From: PFJX01 sp964393825
Lineage (GTDB): Bacteria; Pseudomonadota; Gammaproteobacteria; Burkholderiales; Thiobacillaceae
Reading direction: 5' to 3'
Length of the DNA: 64,000 nt
NCBI GenBank assembly: GCA_964393825.1
Contig: CAYMUY010000014.1
Coordinates: 22,035 to 86,034 of the forward strand
Under the pieces are notes generated by a model. That model did no database searches and was not told the DNA's origin. It worked only from the letters and a program-made list of their open reading frames with translations. Below, piece after piece: positions 53,534 to 62,506 of the stretch. Within the stretch, counting starts at the first letter, position 1. Every line of letters starts with the position of its first letter. Position numbers and translations under genes: made by a program.

Positions 53534-53850
53534 TCCGGAAATCCTTTCGACAGTTCGGCTGCGATCCAGGCCGTGTCGGCCTCCGAGAGGTACGGCGCCC
53601 AGCCGGGCATGGCGGTGCCGGGAATGCCGTACAGGATGGCGGCGATCAGGGTCTCTGCGGGCTTGTCTTTCAAGGCTGCGGCCGTGAGGGGTGAACCGAG
53701 GCCGCCGGTGAGCCGGAGGCCGTGGCAAAAACCGCATTCCTGGCGCACGAAGCGGGTGAGTTCCTGCTGTCGGGCTGCCGACAGGCCATCGGCCTGGGCG
53801 GGGAGCGCGCAGCAGAACATCAGGGTCGTGAGCCAGGGATGCGTTTTCAT
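53530..53850 (-). CDS. nirC: Cytochrome c55X (NirC)
   Basis: This 106-residue periplasmic monoheme cytochrome has a signal peptide ending AQA at about residue 20 and CGFCH at 39-43. The likely Met ligand is in GTAMPGWAPYL. NirC carries electrons to NirS and is implicated in heme d1 maturation. It lies 51 bases after nirS and overlaps nirF. Confidence 0.93.
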   Translation of the reverse strand: MKTHPWLTTLMFCCALPAQADGLSAARQQELTRFVRQECGFCHGLRLTGGLGSPLTAAALKDKPAETLIAAILYGIPGTAMPGWAPYLSEADTAWIAAELSKGFPE

Positions 53851-53901
53851 GGTGGGGTGCGAGGCGCGGCGGCGGGCCGCCGCGCCCCGGGTCAGGTCAG
53901 G

Positions 53902-55614
53902 TTAATAGACGTCGTACTGCGTGTTGTGGACGTTGAACTTGCCGGTGGGGGTGATCAGGCGCGGGTCCTTGATCACGGTCTTCACCTTCATGGTCTTGTC
54001 ATCCATGACCACGATGGCGGATTCCTTGTCCTTCGGTCCCCAGACGGACAGCCAGACTTCATCACCCTTGGCGTTGTACTCCGGATGCGCCACACGCGCC
54101 TCGGCGATACCCGCGATCTTGGCGATGTTGATCACCTTGGCCGGTTTGTCCGGATTCTTCAGGTCGAACACCGAGACGGACTGGCGGGTCTCCAGATCCG
54201 GGTTCAGCGGTGCGTCGGACCAGAGGTGGCTGGACTTGGGATGGGTCTTCAGGAACAGCGAACCGGAGCCGTGGTTCTTCAGCCAGCGCACCACTTTCCA
54301 GGCCTGCTTGGGATGCTTCTTGGGGTCGGTGCCGATCAGGGCGATGCGCTCGTCACCCAGGTGGCCGGTGGCCCACACCGGACCATTCTTGCCATCCACC
54401 CAGTTGGTACCGCGGCCCGGGTGCGGCTTGGTGCCGACCTTGACGTTGGCGGCCAGCTTGCCTTCCTTGGTATCCACCACGGACACCGTGTCACGCATGT
54501 TGGCGGCGACCAGGAAGTAGCGCTTGGAGGCATCCCAGCCTCCGTCGTGGAGGAAGCGCTCGGCTTCGATCTCGGTGGTCTTCAGGTTCTTGATGTCGGA
54601 GTAGTCGACCAGCAGTACCTTGCCGGTTTCCTTCACGTTGACCACGAACTCGGGCTTGATGTGCGAGGCGACGATGGAGGCGACACGCGGTTCGGCGTGG
54701 TATTCCTGCTCGTCATAGGTATAGCCGCGCGTGGACATGATCTTAAGCGGTTTCAAGGTCAGGCCGTCCATCAAAACATAGGCGGGCGGCCAGTAAGTAC
54801 CGGCGATGGCGTACTTGTCCTCATAGCCCTTGAACTTCGAGGTTTCAACGGAACGGGCGTCGGAGCCGGTGCGAATGGAGGCCACGGTGGTGGGGGTTTC
54901 CATCCAAAGGTCGATCAGGTTGATCAGGCCGTCGCGACCGGTGGTGTAGAGGTAGCGACCTGAATTCGAAATCCGCGAGATGTGCACCGCGAAGCCGGTC
55001 TTGAGAATGGTGACGATCTTCTTGCTATCGCCGTCGATCAGGGCCACCTGGCCGGAATCGCGCAGAGTCACGGAGAAGAGGTTGTCGATGTCGATCTTGT
55101 TCATCTTCTTCTTCGGCCGGTCTTCCGGCTTCACCAGCAGCTTCCAGCTCGCCATCATTTCCTTCATGCCCCATTCCGGCGGCGTCGGCGGCGTCTGCTG
55201 GATGTAGCGCGCCATCAACTCGATTTCTTTATCGTTCAACTCATTGGCGGTGCCGAAGCCGGGCATGCCGCCGGGGGTGCCGTAATTCACGAAAACCTTC
55301 AGGGTATCGGTGCCCAGTTTCTGCATGTCCTTGGGCAGCAGGGGCTTGCCGGTGGCGCCCTTGCGCAGCACACCGTGGCAGCCGGCGCAGCGATCGAAAT
55401 AGATTTGGCGGCCGGAATCGAATTCGGCCTTGGTCATGGGGGGTGCGTTGGGGTCGGTGGACTGATACATCTCGACACCGGCCAGGGTGGAGCCGCCACC
55501 TTGCAGGTAGGTCGTCGAAGGCGTGTTGGTTTTGCTGACATCGTCAGCCGCCCAAGCCATGGAAACCGCCAGCGGCAGAACCGCTAGCGCCAAACCTTTC
55601 ACTAATTGCTTCAT
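53902..55614 (-). CDS. nirS: Cytochrome cd1 nitrite reductase
   Basis: This 570-residue periplasmic enzyme reduces nitrite to nitric oxide. A signal peptide (about 1-22, ending AWA) precedes a cytochrome c domain with CAGCH at 76-80 followed by GVLRKGATGKPLLP. The C-terminal d1 propeller has the two conserved active-site histidines in ASHIKPEF and RFLHDGGWD. The ATG at 55614 has GGAGG eight bases upstream. It is the first gene of the nir operon and is read divergently from the norCB operon, with FNR/DNR-type boxes between. Confidence 0.98.
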   Translation of the reverse strand: MKQLVKGLALAVLPLAVSMAWAADDVSKTNTPSTTYLQGGGSTLAGVEMYQSTDPNAPPMTKAEFDSGRQIYFDRCAGCHGVLRKGATGKPLLPKDMQKLGTDTLKVFVNYGTPGGMPGFGTANELNDKEIELMARYIQQTPPTPPEWGMKEMMASWKLLVKPEDRPKKKMNKIDIDNLFSVTLRDSGQVALIDGDSKKIVTILKTGFAVHISRISNSGRYLYTTGRDGLINLIDLWMETPTTVASIRTGSDARSVETSKFKGYEDKYAIAGTYWPPAYVLMDGLTLKPLKIMSTRGYTYDEQEYHAEPRVASIVASHIKPEFVVNVKETGKVLLVDYSDIKNLKTTEIEAERFLHDGGWDASKRYFLVAANMRDTVSVVDTKEGKLAANVKVGTKPHPGRGTNWVDGKNGPVWATGHLGDERIALIGTDPKKHPKQAWKVVRWLKNHGSGSLFLKTHPKSSHLWSDAPLNPDLETRQSVSVFDLKNPDKPAKVINIAKIAGIAEARVAHPEYNAKGDEVWLSVWGPKDKESAIVVMDDKTMKVKTVIKDPRLITPTGKFNVHNTQYDVY

Positions 55615-55696
55615 TACGATGCCCTCCAAACGTGGCTGGAAAAAACCCGACTTGCGTGGGGGGTAACGATACGGCGGGTAGGAGGGGGGCTGACCT

Positions 55697-55710
55697 TGAC
55701 CAATATCAAC
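55697..55710 (-). promoter_or_regulatory. FNR/DNR-type box for nirS
   Basis: TTGACCAATATCAA differs from the consensus TTGAT-N4-ATCAA at one position. Its centre is 89 bases upstream of the nirS ATG. A weak minus-strand -10 (TATCGT, 55666-55671) would place the start about 42-45 bases from the box centre, suitable for class II activation. Confidence 0.8.
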
Positions 55711-55737
55711 TAGCTTTACGGATATGGTTGTCGCGGT

Positions 55738-55751
55738 TGATCTATATCAAA
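55738..55751 (+). promoter_or_regulatory. FNR/DNR-type box for the norCB operon
   Basis: TTGATCTATATCAA is a perfect match to TTGAT-N4-ATCAA. Its centre (55744.5) is 41.5 bases upstream of position 55786, and a candidate -10 (TACCAT) lies at 55775-55780. This is the canonical class II arrangement for rightward transcription. Confidence 0.88.
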
Positions 55752-55811
55752 CGCAATACCTGTCCATGCCACCTACCATCCGCCGCAATCAAGAAAGTCA
55801 GGAGACCTGCC

Positions 55812-56147
55812 ATGTTGGAACCCGTAAAACTCGCCAACTTTTTCATCGTTTTCTTCAGCGCCGCCTCGGTCATTCTGTTCGGCGCTTCCTATGCCCTGCT
55901 GTTCGCCTGGTCACGCGTCAAATCGCGGCCCCGCTTGATGATGCTGGCTTATGCCGCCTACGTGGGCCTATTCATTTCCGTGATCACGCTCGCGTTCGCC
56001 GCCAACCTCTTCCATAACGGTTTCTGGACCTTCATCGTCTCGCTCATGCTGATCGGCTACCTGGCCGCTCCGCATGCCATCTGGCATCTATGTGTGGGAA
56101 CGCACGCGGATGAGCACGGCGATACGCAACTGAAGGCTCCCATCTAG
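55812..56147 (+). CDS. Small three-TM membrane protein upstream of norCB
   Basis: This 111-residue protein has three hydrophobic segments (about 10-30, 42-64 and 72-92) and a His-containing C-terminal tail (HLCVGTHADEHGDTQLKAPI). GGAG is 7 bases upstream of the ATG. It is the first gene after the perfect FNR/DNR box and 35 bases before norC. I do not recognise the family; it is not NorE, NorD or NorQ. A role in assembly or protection of the NO reductase is inferred from position only. Confidence 0.85.
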   Translation: MLEPVKLANFFIVFFSAASVILFGASYALLFAWSRVKSRPRLMMLAYAAYVGLFISVITLAFAANLFHNGFWTFIVSLMLIGYLAAPHAIWHLCVGTHADEHGDTQLKAPI

Positions 56148-56182
56148 GTTTATCAACAGCGGTAATAGCAGGAGGCATGACC

Positions 56183-56860
56183 ATGTCACAGACGCAGGCG
56201 TTGTGGTGGGCATCCGAATCCTTTTGGCGGAAGACAGCCATCTGGGTTACGGCGGGCTCGTTCGTAGTACTCATCTTTCTCACTTTCGATACGGTGAAAC
56301 AAATAACCGCCGGCAGCAAACGCGTGCCGGCCTATGCCAACGCACTGAATCACCGCATCGATTACGTCTTCGATGCAAAGCGCAACTTCCAGGTGCCGGT
56401 CATCGGCCCCGAGGAGCCTTTGTTCGGCAAGATGTTGAACGAAGCCGAAGCGGAAGCCCTGGTCAGCCACGGCAAGCTGACCACGCAGGCGAAAAACTGC
56501 ATGGACTGCCACACCCTGTTGGGTAACGGCGCCTACTTCGCGCCGGACCTCACCAAGTCCTGGCTGGACCCGGCCTGGGGTTCCAAGGAAGTACGCGAGC
56601 AGACGATGGTGGAGTTCCTGATGAACCCGACCGACAAACTGCATAACGCCTCCGGCCGCAGGATGCCCAACCTCAAGATCACCGAGGAAGAAGCACGCGC
56701 CACCGTGGCTTTCCTGAAGTGGATGTCGTCGATCGACACCAACGGCTTCCCCACCAACTTCAAGCCGATCGATCAGGCCGATGCGGCACCCGCGCCTGTG
56801 GCTGAACCCGCCGCGCCCGAGGCCGCCCCGGCCGCCGACGCCGCCCCGGCCCAACAATAA
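56183..56860 (+). CDS. norC: Nitric oxide reductase subunit C (cNOR)
   Basis: This 225-residue protein is anchored by an N-terminal TM (about 18-36). It carries periplasmic c-heme at CMDCH (106-110), followed by TLLGNGAYFAPDLTKSW, and a Met ligand in GRRMPN. It passes electrons to NorB. I chose the ATG at 56183 because AGGAGG is seven bases upstream; the ATG at 56177 is too close. The last 30 residues are an alanine/proline-rich tail that is longer than in typical NorC (about 150 residues for the common form). Confidence 0.95.
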   Translation: MSQTQALWWASESFWRKTAIWVTAGSFVVLIFLTFDTVKQITAGSKRVPAYANALNHRIDYVFDAKRNFQVPVIGPEEPLFGKMLNEAEAEALVSHGKLTTQAKNCMDCHTLLGNGAYFAPDLTKSWLDPAWGSKEVREQTMVEFLMNPTDKLHNASGRRMPNLKITEEEARATVAFLKWMSSIDTNGFPTNFKPIDQADAAPAPVAEPAAPEAAPAADAAPAQQ

Positions 56861-56871
56861 GGAGAGTCAAC

Positions 56872-58308
56872 ATGGCAGCTATAGGCATTTCAACCGCCAC
56901 CATGAACGGTGGGCAGAAACTGGCGATGAAGTATTTCACCGTCGCCATCGCCCTGTTCGGCGCGCAAGTCTTGTTCGGCCTCCTGGCCGGACTGCAATAC
57001 CTCTATCCGGATTTCCTCTACGGCATCCTGGATTTCTCCATCAACCGCATGTTGCACCTCAACGCGATGGTGGTATGGCTGTTGTTCGGCTTCATCGGCT
57101 CGGTTTACTGGATGCTGGAGGACGAGGCCGGCGTGCCGGTGGTCGGCATAGGGTTGGCGAATTTGATTTTCTGGATATTCACCCTCGCCGTGGTCGTCGT
57201 CGTGCTGGTGTTTCTGCTGGTCCAGGTCGGACCCGGTGAGCAGAAATCGATCTGGCTGATTACCGAGGGCCGCGAGTACATCGAGGCGCCGCGCTGGGCC
57301 GACATCGGCATCGTGGTCTGCGTACTGGCGTTCTTCTACAACGTCTCCGCCACCTTCGCCAAAGGCAAGTTCACCAATATCGGCGGTGTGCTGGTAATGG
57401 ACCTGGTTGCCCTGGCTGGCATCTACCTGGCCGGCATGTACTACACCCCCAACATCTCCATGGACCAACACTGGTGGTGGTGGGTGATTCACCTGTGGGT
57501 CGAGGCCACCTGGGAAGTGCTGGTCGGCTGTCTGATGGCCTACGGCCTGATCAAGACCATGGGTGTGCGCCGCAAGATCGTTGAAACCTGGCTGTACATC
57601 GAAGTCGCGCTGATGTTCGGTTCCGGCATCCTGGGTCTGGGCCACCACTACTTCTGGATCGGCACCCCCGAGTACTGGTTCACCATCGGTGGTTTCTTCT
57701 CCGCCCTGGAACCCATCCCGCTGGTCGCCATGGTGGTGCACGCCGTGTTCGACGCCGGCCATCACGGCCTGAAGAGCCGCAACAACCCAGCCCTGGCCTG
57801 GATCATCGCGCAGGCTTTCGGCAACTTCTTCGGCGCCGGCGTCTGGGGCTTCATGCACACCCTGCCGCAGATCAACCTCTACACCCACGGCACCCAGTGG
57901 ACCGCTTCGCACGGTCACCTGGCCTTCTTCGGCGCCTATGCCACCATGGTCATCGCCTTCATCTACCTCGCCCTGCAGAAAGTGCGCGGCGACGTGTACA
58001 TGAGCAGCAACATGGTCGGTGCCTGGAAGTGGAAGTGGTCGATCTTCCTGCTCCATGCCGGCATGATCACCATGGTCATGGCCCTGCTGATCTCCGGTTA
58101 CGAGCAGTCGCAGATCGAGCGCGCCATCGAGGGTTCCACCTGGATGGGCTACTTTGCCGCCCAGGGACATCGCTGGTTCATGCAGGGCATGCTCTGGCGT
58201 CAGATTGGTGGCTGGATGTTCGCCATCGGCTTTGTGCTGCTCGCTTGGGACCTCTTGACCATCGGCAAGCGGGAAACCCGCCCGGCACTTCAGGTGCAGG
58301 GCGAGTGA
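56872..58308 (+). CDS. norB: Nitric oxide reductase subunit B (cNOR)
   Basis: This is a 478-residue heme-copper oxidase-like protein with twelve TM segments, reducing NO to N2O at a heme b3-FeB site. Seen are HLWVEATWE with the conserved glutamates and the FeB histidine, GHHYFWIG with the two further histidines, and HGHLAFFGAY near heme ligands. No quinol-oxidase N-terminal extension is present, in line with a separate NorC. It starts 11 bases after norC. norD and norQ are not in this window. Confidence 0.98.
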   Translation: MAAIGISTATMNGGQKLAMKYFTVAIALFGAQVLFGLLAGLQYLYPDFLYGILDFSINRMLHLNAMVVWLLFGFIGSVYWMLEDEAGVPVVGIGLANLIFWIFTLAVVVVVLVFLLVQVGPGEQKSIWLITEGREYIEAPRWADIGIVVCVLAFFYNVSATFAKGKFTNIGGVLVMDLVALAGIYLAGMYYTPNISMDQHWWWWVIHLWVEATWEVLVGCLMAYGLIKTMGVRRKIVETWLYIEVALMFGSGILGLGHHYFWIGTPEYWFTIGGFFSALEPIPLVAMVVHAVFDAGHHGLKSRNNPALAWIIAQAFGNFFGAGVWGFMHTLPQINLYTHGTQWTASHGHLAFFGAYATMVIAFIYLALQKVRGDVYMSSNMVGAWKWKWSIFLLHAGMITMVMALLISGYEQSQIERAIEGSTWMGYFAAQGHRWFMQGMLWRQIGGWMFAIGFVLLAWDLLTIGKRETRPALQVQGE

Positions 58309-58357
58309 TCGCCGTGATGTTCAAGTAGCGGGTCTCCTCTCGATACCCAAGCGATTT

Positions 58358-58387
58358 GCCCGCCGGCCTAGCCGGCGGGCTTTTTTT
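58358..58387 (+). terminator. Rho-independent terminator after norB
   Basis: GCCCGCCGGC-CTA-GCCGGCGGGC is followed by seven T residues. The T run overlaps the minus-strand mutS stop codon, so the two transcripts converge here. Confidence 0.95.
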
Positions 58388-60986
58388 ATGGCTGTTGCCG
58401 CAGCAGGCGGCGCAATTCGTAGAGTGCTTCCAGCGCCTGTTTCGGGCTCAGTTCGTCCGGGTCGATCGCTTCCAGGCGTTCCAGCGCGGGGCTGGCGGGC
58501 GCTTCTGGGGCCGCGGGCAACTGGGCGAACAGGTCGCCCTGGCCGGAAGGGGCGATCTGCTGGTTTTCCAGCATCACCAGCTTGCGCCGGGCGGCGTTGA
58601 TCACCGTTGCCGGCACTCCGGCCAGGCGGGCGACCTGCAAACCATAGCTCTGCGAGGCCGGGCCGTCCTCGACGGCGTGCAGGAAGGTGAGACCGTTGCC
58701 CGTTTCCACCGCGTCCAGATGGACGTTGGCGAGCGCGCGGAACTCCTGGTTGAGCTGGGTCAGCTCGAAATAATGGGTGGCGAACAGGGTGTAGGCGCGG
58801 GTCTTCTCGGCCATGTGCCGGGCCACCGCCCAGGCGATGCTGATGCCGTCGAAGGTGGAGGTGCCGCGGCCGATCTCGTCCATCAGGATCAGGCTGTGCT
58901 CGGTGGCGCCATGCAGGATGCCGGCGGTTTCGGTCATTTCCACCATGAAGGTGGAACGGCCGCCGGCGAGGTCGTCGGAGGAGCCGACCCGGGTGAAGAT
59001 CTGGTCCACCGGTCCGATCGTGGCGCGCGCCGCCGGCACGTAGAGGCCGCAGCAGGCGAGCAGGACGATGTGGGCGATCTGGCGCATGTAGGTGGACTTG
59101 CCGCCCATGTTGGGGCCGGTGATCAGCAGCATGCGCCGGGTCGGATCGAGCCGCAGATCGTTGGGGATGAAGGCGTCGACCCGCGTCTCCACCACCGGGT
59201 GGCGGCCGGCCTCGATCCGGATGCCCCAGTCCTCGCTGAATTCCGGCGCGCTATAGCGGCGTTCGCCGGCCAGTTCGGCATGGCCGGTGAGGACGTCGGC
59301 CTCGGCCACGGCGCCGGCGACCTGTTGCAAGGGGGGGATGGCGGCGGCGAGCGTGTCCAGCAAGGCCTCGTAGAGCAGTTTTTCCCGCGCCAGCGCACGC
59401 TCGGCGGCGGAGAGGAACTTGTCCTCGAAGGCCTTCAGCTCCGGCGTCAGGTAGCGTTCGACATTCTTCAGGGTCTGGCGGCGGTGGTAGTCGGCCGGCA
59501 CCTTGTCCGCCTGGGCGCGACTGACTTCGATGTAGAAACCGCTGACGCGGTTGTACTCCACCCGCAGATTGCCGATGCCGGTGCGCTCGCGTTCACGCGT
59601 CTCCATGTCGATGAGGAAGGTGCCGCAGTCCGACTGCAGGGAGCGCAGTTCGTCCAGTTCGGCATCGAAACCGTCATTGATGACGCCGCCCTCGCGCAGC
59701 ACCGCGCCGGGTTCCGGCTTCAAGGCGCGCGCCAGGATGTCGAGCGGCGCCTCCGGGAAGACCAGGCGTTCGCACAGGGGCGCCAGCGCCGGGCCGGCAT
59801 CGGTCAGCGCCGCCTGCAGCGTGGGCAGGCGCAGGAGGCTGTCGCGCAGGCCGGCGAGATCGCGCGGGCGGGCGCTGCGCAGGGCGATGCGGGCGGCGAT
59901 GCGCTCCAGGTCGGCCATGCCTTTCAGCGTCGCGCGGCCGTTGCGCACGGCGGCGGGGGCGTTGATCAGCGCCGCGAGGGTGGCCAGGCGCTGGCGCAGG
60001 ATGTCGCGGTCGCGCAGCGGGTGATGCAGCCAGTGGCGCAGCAGGCGGCCGCCGAGGGCGGTGAGGCAGCGGTCCAGTTCCGAGAGCAGGGTGGGCGCCG
60101 GTTCGCCGCGCAGGGTCTCGCTGATTTCCAGGGTGCGGCGGGCGGCGGCGTCGAGCAGCACATAGGCGCTGTCCTGCTCCAGGTTGAGGCCGCCGACATG
60201 GGGCAGGGCGGCCTGCTGGGTGTGTTTCGCGTAGTCCAGCAACAAGCCGGCGGCGGCCTGCAGGGCGGGCTGATCCTCGATGCCGAAGGCGGTGAGATCC
60301 TGGACGCCGAATTGCTCCAGCAACAGCCGGCGGCCGCGCTCGGCATCGAACTGCCAGTCCGGGCGGCGGCTGAAGGCGACTTTCAGCTGCGCCAGCTCGG
60401 GGTGCGCGTAGTCCTCCGGCAACAGGATTTCCGAGGGATGGAGGCGGATCAGCTCGGCGCCGAGGCGATCGGCGGCGATGCTTTTGGCGGCGAAACGGCC
60501 ACTGGACAGGGTCAGCCAGGCCAGGGCGAGTTGTTGCCTGGCCGGCACGATCGCCAGCATCACCGCATCGCGGCGGTCGTCGAGCAGGGCTTCGTCGGTC
60601 ACCGTCCCGGGCGTGACGATGCGCACTACGCGGCGCTCCACCGGCCCCTTCGATGTCTTCGGGTCGCCGATCTGCTCACAGATCGCCACCGATTCCCCCA
60701 GCCGCGACAGCTTCGCAAGATATTGCTCCGCCGCGTGATAGGGCACCCCGGCCATCCTGATCGGCTGCCCCGCCGAAGCGCCACGCGTGGTCAGGGTGAT
60801 GTCGAGCAGGCGGGCGGCACGCTCGGCGTCGTCATGGAACAGCTCGTAGAAATCCCCCATGCGGTAGAACAGCAGCATGTCGGGGTGGTCGGCCTTGATG
60901 CGGAAGTACTGCTGCATCATCGGAGTATGGTTTTTCAAGGCATCCTCGAGGTCCTGGTTCTCCGCGGCTAGTTCTTGTTTACCCAT
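58386..60986 (-). CDS. mutS: DNA mismatch repair protein MutS
   Basis: This 866-residue protein recognises mismatches. The N-terminal mismatch-binding motif is FYRMGDFYELF. The ATPase has Walker A GPNMGGKST near residue 622, ILMDEIGRGTSTFDG as Walker B and ATHYFELTQL. The length is usual. It is transcribed towards norB and lies outside the denitrification operons. Confidence 0.98.
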   Translation of the reverse strand: MGKQELAAENQDLEDALKNHTPMMQQYFRIKADHPDMLLFYRMGDFYELFHDDAERAARLLDITLTTRGASAGQPIRMAGVPYHAAEQYLAKLSRLGESVAICEQIGDPKTSKGPVERRVVRIVTPGTVTDEALLDDRRDAVMLAIVPARQQLALAWLTLSSGRFAAKSIAADRLGAELIRLHPSEILLPEDYAHPELAQLKVAFSRRPDWQFDAERGRRLLLEQFGVQDLTAFGIEDQPALQAAAGLLLDYAKHTQQAALPHVGGLNLEQDSAYVLLDAAARRTLEISETLRGEPAPTLLSELDRCLTALGGRLLRHWLHHPLRDRDILRQRLATLAALINAPAAVRNGRATLKGMADLERIAARIALRSARPRDLAGLRDSLLRLPTLQAALTDAGPALAPLCERLVFPEAPLDILARALKPEPGAVLREGGVINDGFDAELDELRSLQSDCGTFLIDMETRERERTGIGNLRVEYNRVSGFYIEVSRAQADKVPADYHRRQTLKNVERYLTPELKAFEDKFLSAAERALAREKLLYEALLDTLAAAIPPLQQVAGAVAEADVLTGHAELAGERRYSAPEFSEDWGIRIEAGRHPVVETRVDAFIPNDLRLDPTRRMLLITGPNMGGKSTYMRQIAHIVLLACCGLYVPAARATIGPVDQIFTRVGSSDDLAGGRSTFMVEMTETAGILHGATEHSLILMDEIGRGTSTFDGISIAWAVARHMAEKTRAYTLFATHYFELTQLNQEFRALANVHLDAVETGNGLTFLHAVEDGPASQSYGLQVARLAGVPATVINAARRKLVMLENQQIAPSGQGDLFAQLPAAPEAPASPALERLEAIDPDELSPKQALEALYELRRLLRQQP

Positions 60987-61113
60987 TTAAAAACAATTCC
61001 TTAAAGGAAATTATGGCTTGTGATTTGGTTTGGGGTGCTTCGTTTCGTTGCTTGCAATTTCGGTCTATTTCGGAATATCCCGTTGCCATATAGTTGCTAG
61101 GAGATGCAAAGCC

Positions 61114-61382
61114 ATGAAAATCGCGTTGACCGCGCAGTACTTGAAACAACTGCATATCAGCAAGCAGCCCCCTAGTGAGGGAGCCGTGACCAACTTCGAG
61201 CATTTTATTCCGAACCTCGATTTAAGCCCGTGCTACCTCTGGGATACGCCAGGGGTGGTGCTGGATAGCAAGCCGTCAAGACCAGCGACCGCAGCTACGC
61301 AGACTACCAATGCCTGGCCATCAGCCCGGACTGGTCGGTGATTGCGAATCGGGACGCCATCACCGGCACGCTGCATGCCTGA
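61114..61382 (+). pseudogene. Small unknown gene broken by a one-base frameshift
   Basis: An ATG at 61114 with AGGAG upstream opens a frame MKIALTAQYLKQLHISKQ... that runs well to about 61275 (VLDSKP). From there a different frame (-1) continues with VKTSDRSYADYQCLAISPD and ends at TGA 61380-61382. Reading CCGGTC in place of CCGTC near 61275 would join both into one 89-residue protein. I do not recognise it. It is either a young pseudogene or a sequence error. The surroundings (60987-61113) are less GC-rich than the rest of the window. Confidence 0.55.
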
Positions 61383-61419
61383 TTCCGCGTGAGCGAACCG
61401 CACAAGTATTGATGCCTGT

Positions 61420-61971
61420 TCAATCGTCCTGATGGGTTGCCAGCCAGGCTTCGTCCGCTTTGAGTTGGGCTTGGGCGCGCCGGCTTTCTGCCACGTCGAA
61501 GAAAACGGTCTGCCTGAAACGGCTTTCGATCACGGGTATGGAAAGCAAGCCCGCAGTCAGCCCGGCGCGTAGCCATTCGTGGTCGCGCGGATCGCCGCGC
61601 GCATATTTCGAAACGGCGGCATCGTTGGGGTCCAGGAAATAAATGCGGATTCCGGAAGGTAGCTTCACCTCCAGCAATCGGCGTTCCCAGTCGTCCGGCA
61701 GGGTGGGCAGGTGGGGTGAAACGGGGTCCAGGAAATAGCCCTGCTTCTGGTCGAAGGGGCTACCCTCGCCGAGTTCGTCCTGAAGATCGAAGATCCGGCC
61801 GGGATCGTCCCGGGTGTAGCAGTCCACGTCCCGGGACATCAACATGCGGGCGGGCACTGCCTGCTGGCGGAGGATTCCCAATATCGACAGGCTGCCAACC
61901 ACCACAAAGGCATCGTGGCCCGTTCGCGCCCTGGCGACAGTCAGGAGCCGGTCGAGGGCGTCGAGGTCCAT
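61420..61971 (-). CDS. Nucleotidyltransferase-like protein (DUF6036 type)
   Basis: This 183-residue protein has the minimal nucleotidyltransferase pattern: VVVGSLSILG, then RDVDCYTRDD with the D-x-D metal site, and the later LPSGIRIYFLDPNDAAVSKYARG stretch typical of DUF6036 proteins. I chose ATG 61971 with GGAG six bases upstream; codons further up are a shadow of the regulator gene. The gene overlaps the end of the XRE regulator by 31 bases. Related pairs behave as toxin-antitoxin or abortive-infection modules; activity here is inferred. Confidence 0.75.
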   Translation of the reverse strand: MDLDALDRLLTVARARTGHDAFVVVGSLSILGILRQQAVPARMLMSRDVDCYTRDDPGRIFDLQDELGEGSPFDQKQGYFLDPVSPHLPTLPDDWERRLLEVKLPSGIRIYFLDPNDAAVSKYARGDPRDHEWLRAGLTAGLLSIPVIESRFRQTVFFDVAESRRAQAQLKADEAWLATHQDD

Positions 61972-62465
61972 GCCCAGCTCCAGGGCGAGTTCTGCAGCAG
62001 GGCATCCCGCCATTCGCCCAGGGACTGCATGGCACGGGCCATGTCCGGCAAAGGCAGATCGAGCATGGCTTGCCAGCGCTCGATATAGAAATCGCTGCAG
62101 GTCTGGTTGCTGCGCCACAGCGCCAGCATTTCCCGCGCCCGGGCGATCTTTGCCTGCGCAGCCAGCGGATCGGCGAGTAATTCCACCATCAGGCGCAAGT
62201 GGCGCTCCCATTGCAGGTCAGTTTTACGCTGTTGTTCCAGCCGGGCGAGCCCCCGTTGCTGGGACACCAAGCCGATGGAAGGCCGGAGCGCCAGGGAATC
62301 CAGTAGACGATCCAGCACGTCGGTCTGTACGTGCAGGGCTTTGCCCTGCTCAAGGTGAGACAGCGTGGTACGTGAAACCCCGGCCTGGCGGGCAAGGTCC
62401 TCTTGCCTGAGATGCAGGGCAAGGCGTTGATCTCGAATCAATTTACCGAATTGGGCGGCGAGCAT
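61941..62465 (-). CDS. XRE-family transcriptional regulator
   Basis: This 174-residue protein begins with a Cro/CI-type HTH (LRQEDLARQAGVSRTTLSHL, residues about 20-39). The rest is helical and of unknown function. I chose ATG 62465, since upstream codons overlap a palindrome that looks like its operator. It sits directly upstream of, and overlaps, the nucleotidyltransferase gene, so the two form an operon. The likely role is autorepressor and antitoxin. Confidence 0.8.
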   Translation of the reverse strand: MLAAQFGKLIRDQRLALHLRQEDLARQAGVSRTTLSHLEQGKALHVQTDVLDRLLDSLALRPSIGLVSQQRGLARLEQQRKTDLQWERHLRLMVELLADPLAAQAKIARAREMLALWRSNQTCSDFYIERWQAMLDLPLPDMARAMQSLGEWRDALLQNSPWSWAWTSTPSTGS

Positions 62466-62486
62466 GGTGAGCCAGAAGGAGGTGTC

Positions 62487-62506
62487 ATGTTCAGAATAAT
62501 GAACAT
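62487..62506. promoter_or_regulatory. Operator-like palindrome of the XRE regulator
   Basis: ATGTTCA-GAATAA-TGAACAT has seven-base arms and a six-base centre. It lies 22-41 bases upstream of the XRE start, where an autorepressor would bind. The IS end is about 50 bases further. Confidence 0.65.

Noticed and set aside
58356..60971. Plus-strand open frame of about 870 codons
   Set aside because: It is the mirror of mutS in GC-rich DNA; it has no domain and no plausible start signal.
61972..62211. N-terminal extension of the nucleotidyltransferase frame
   Set aside because: It lies wholly within the XRE gene in another frame; a good ribosome binding site supports the ATG at 61971.
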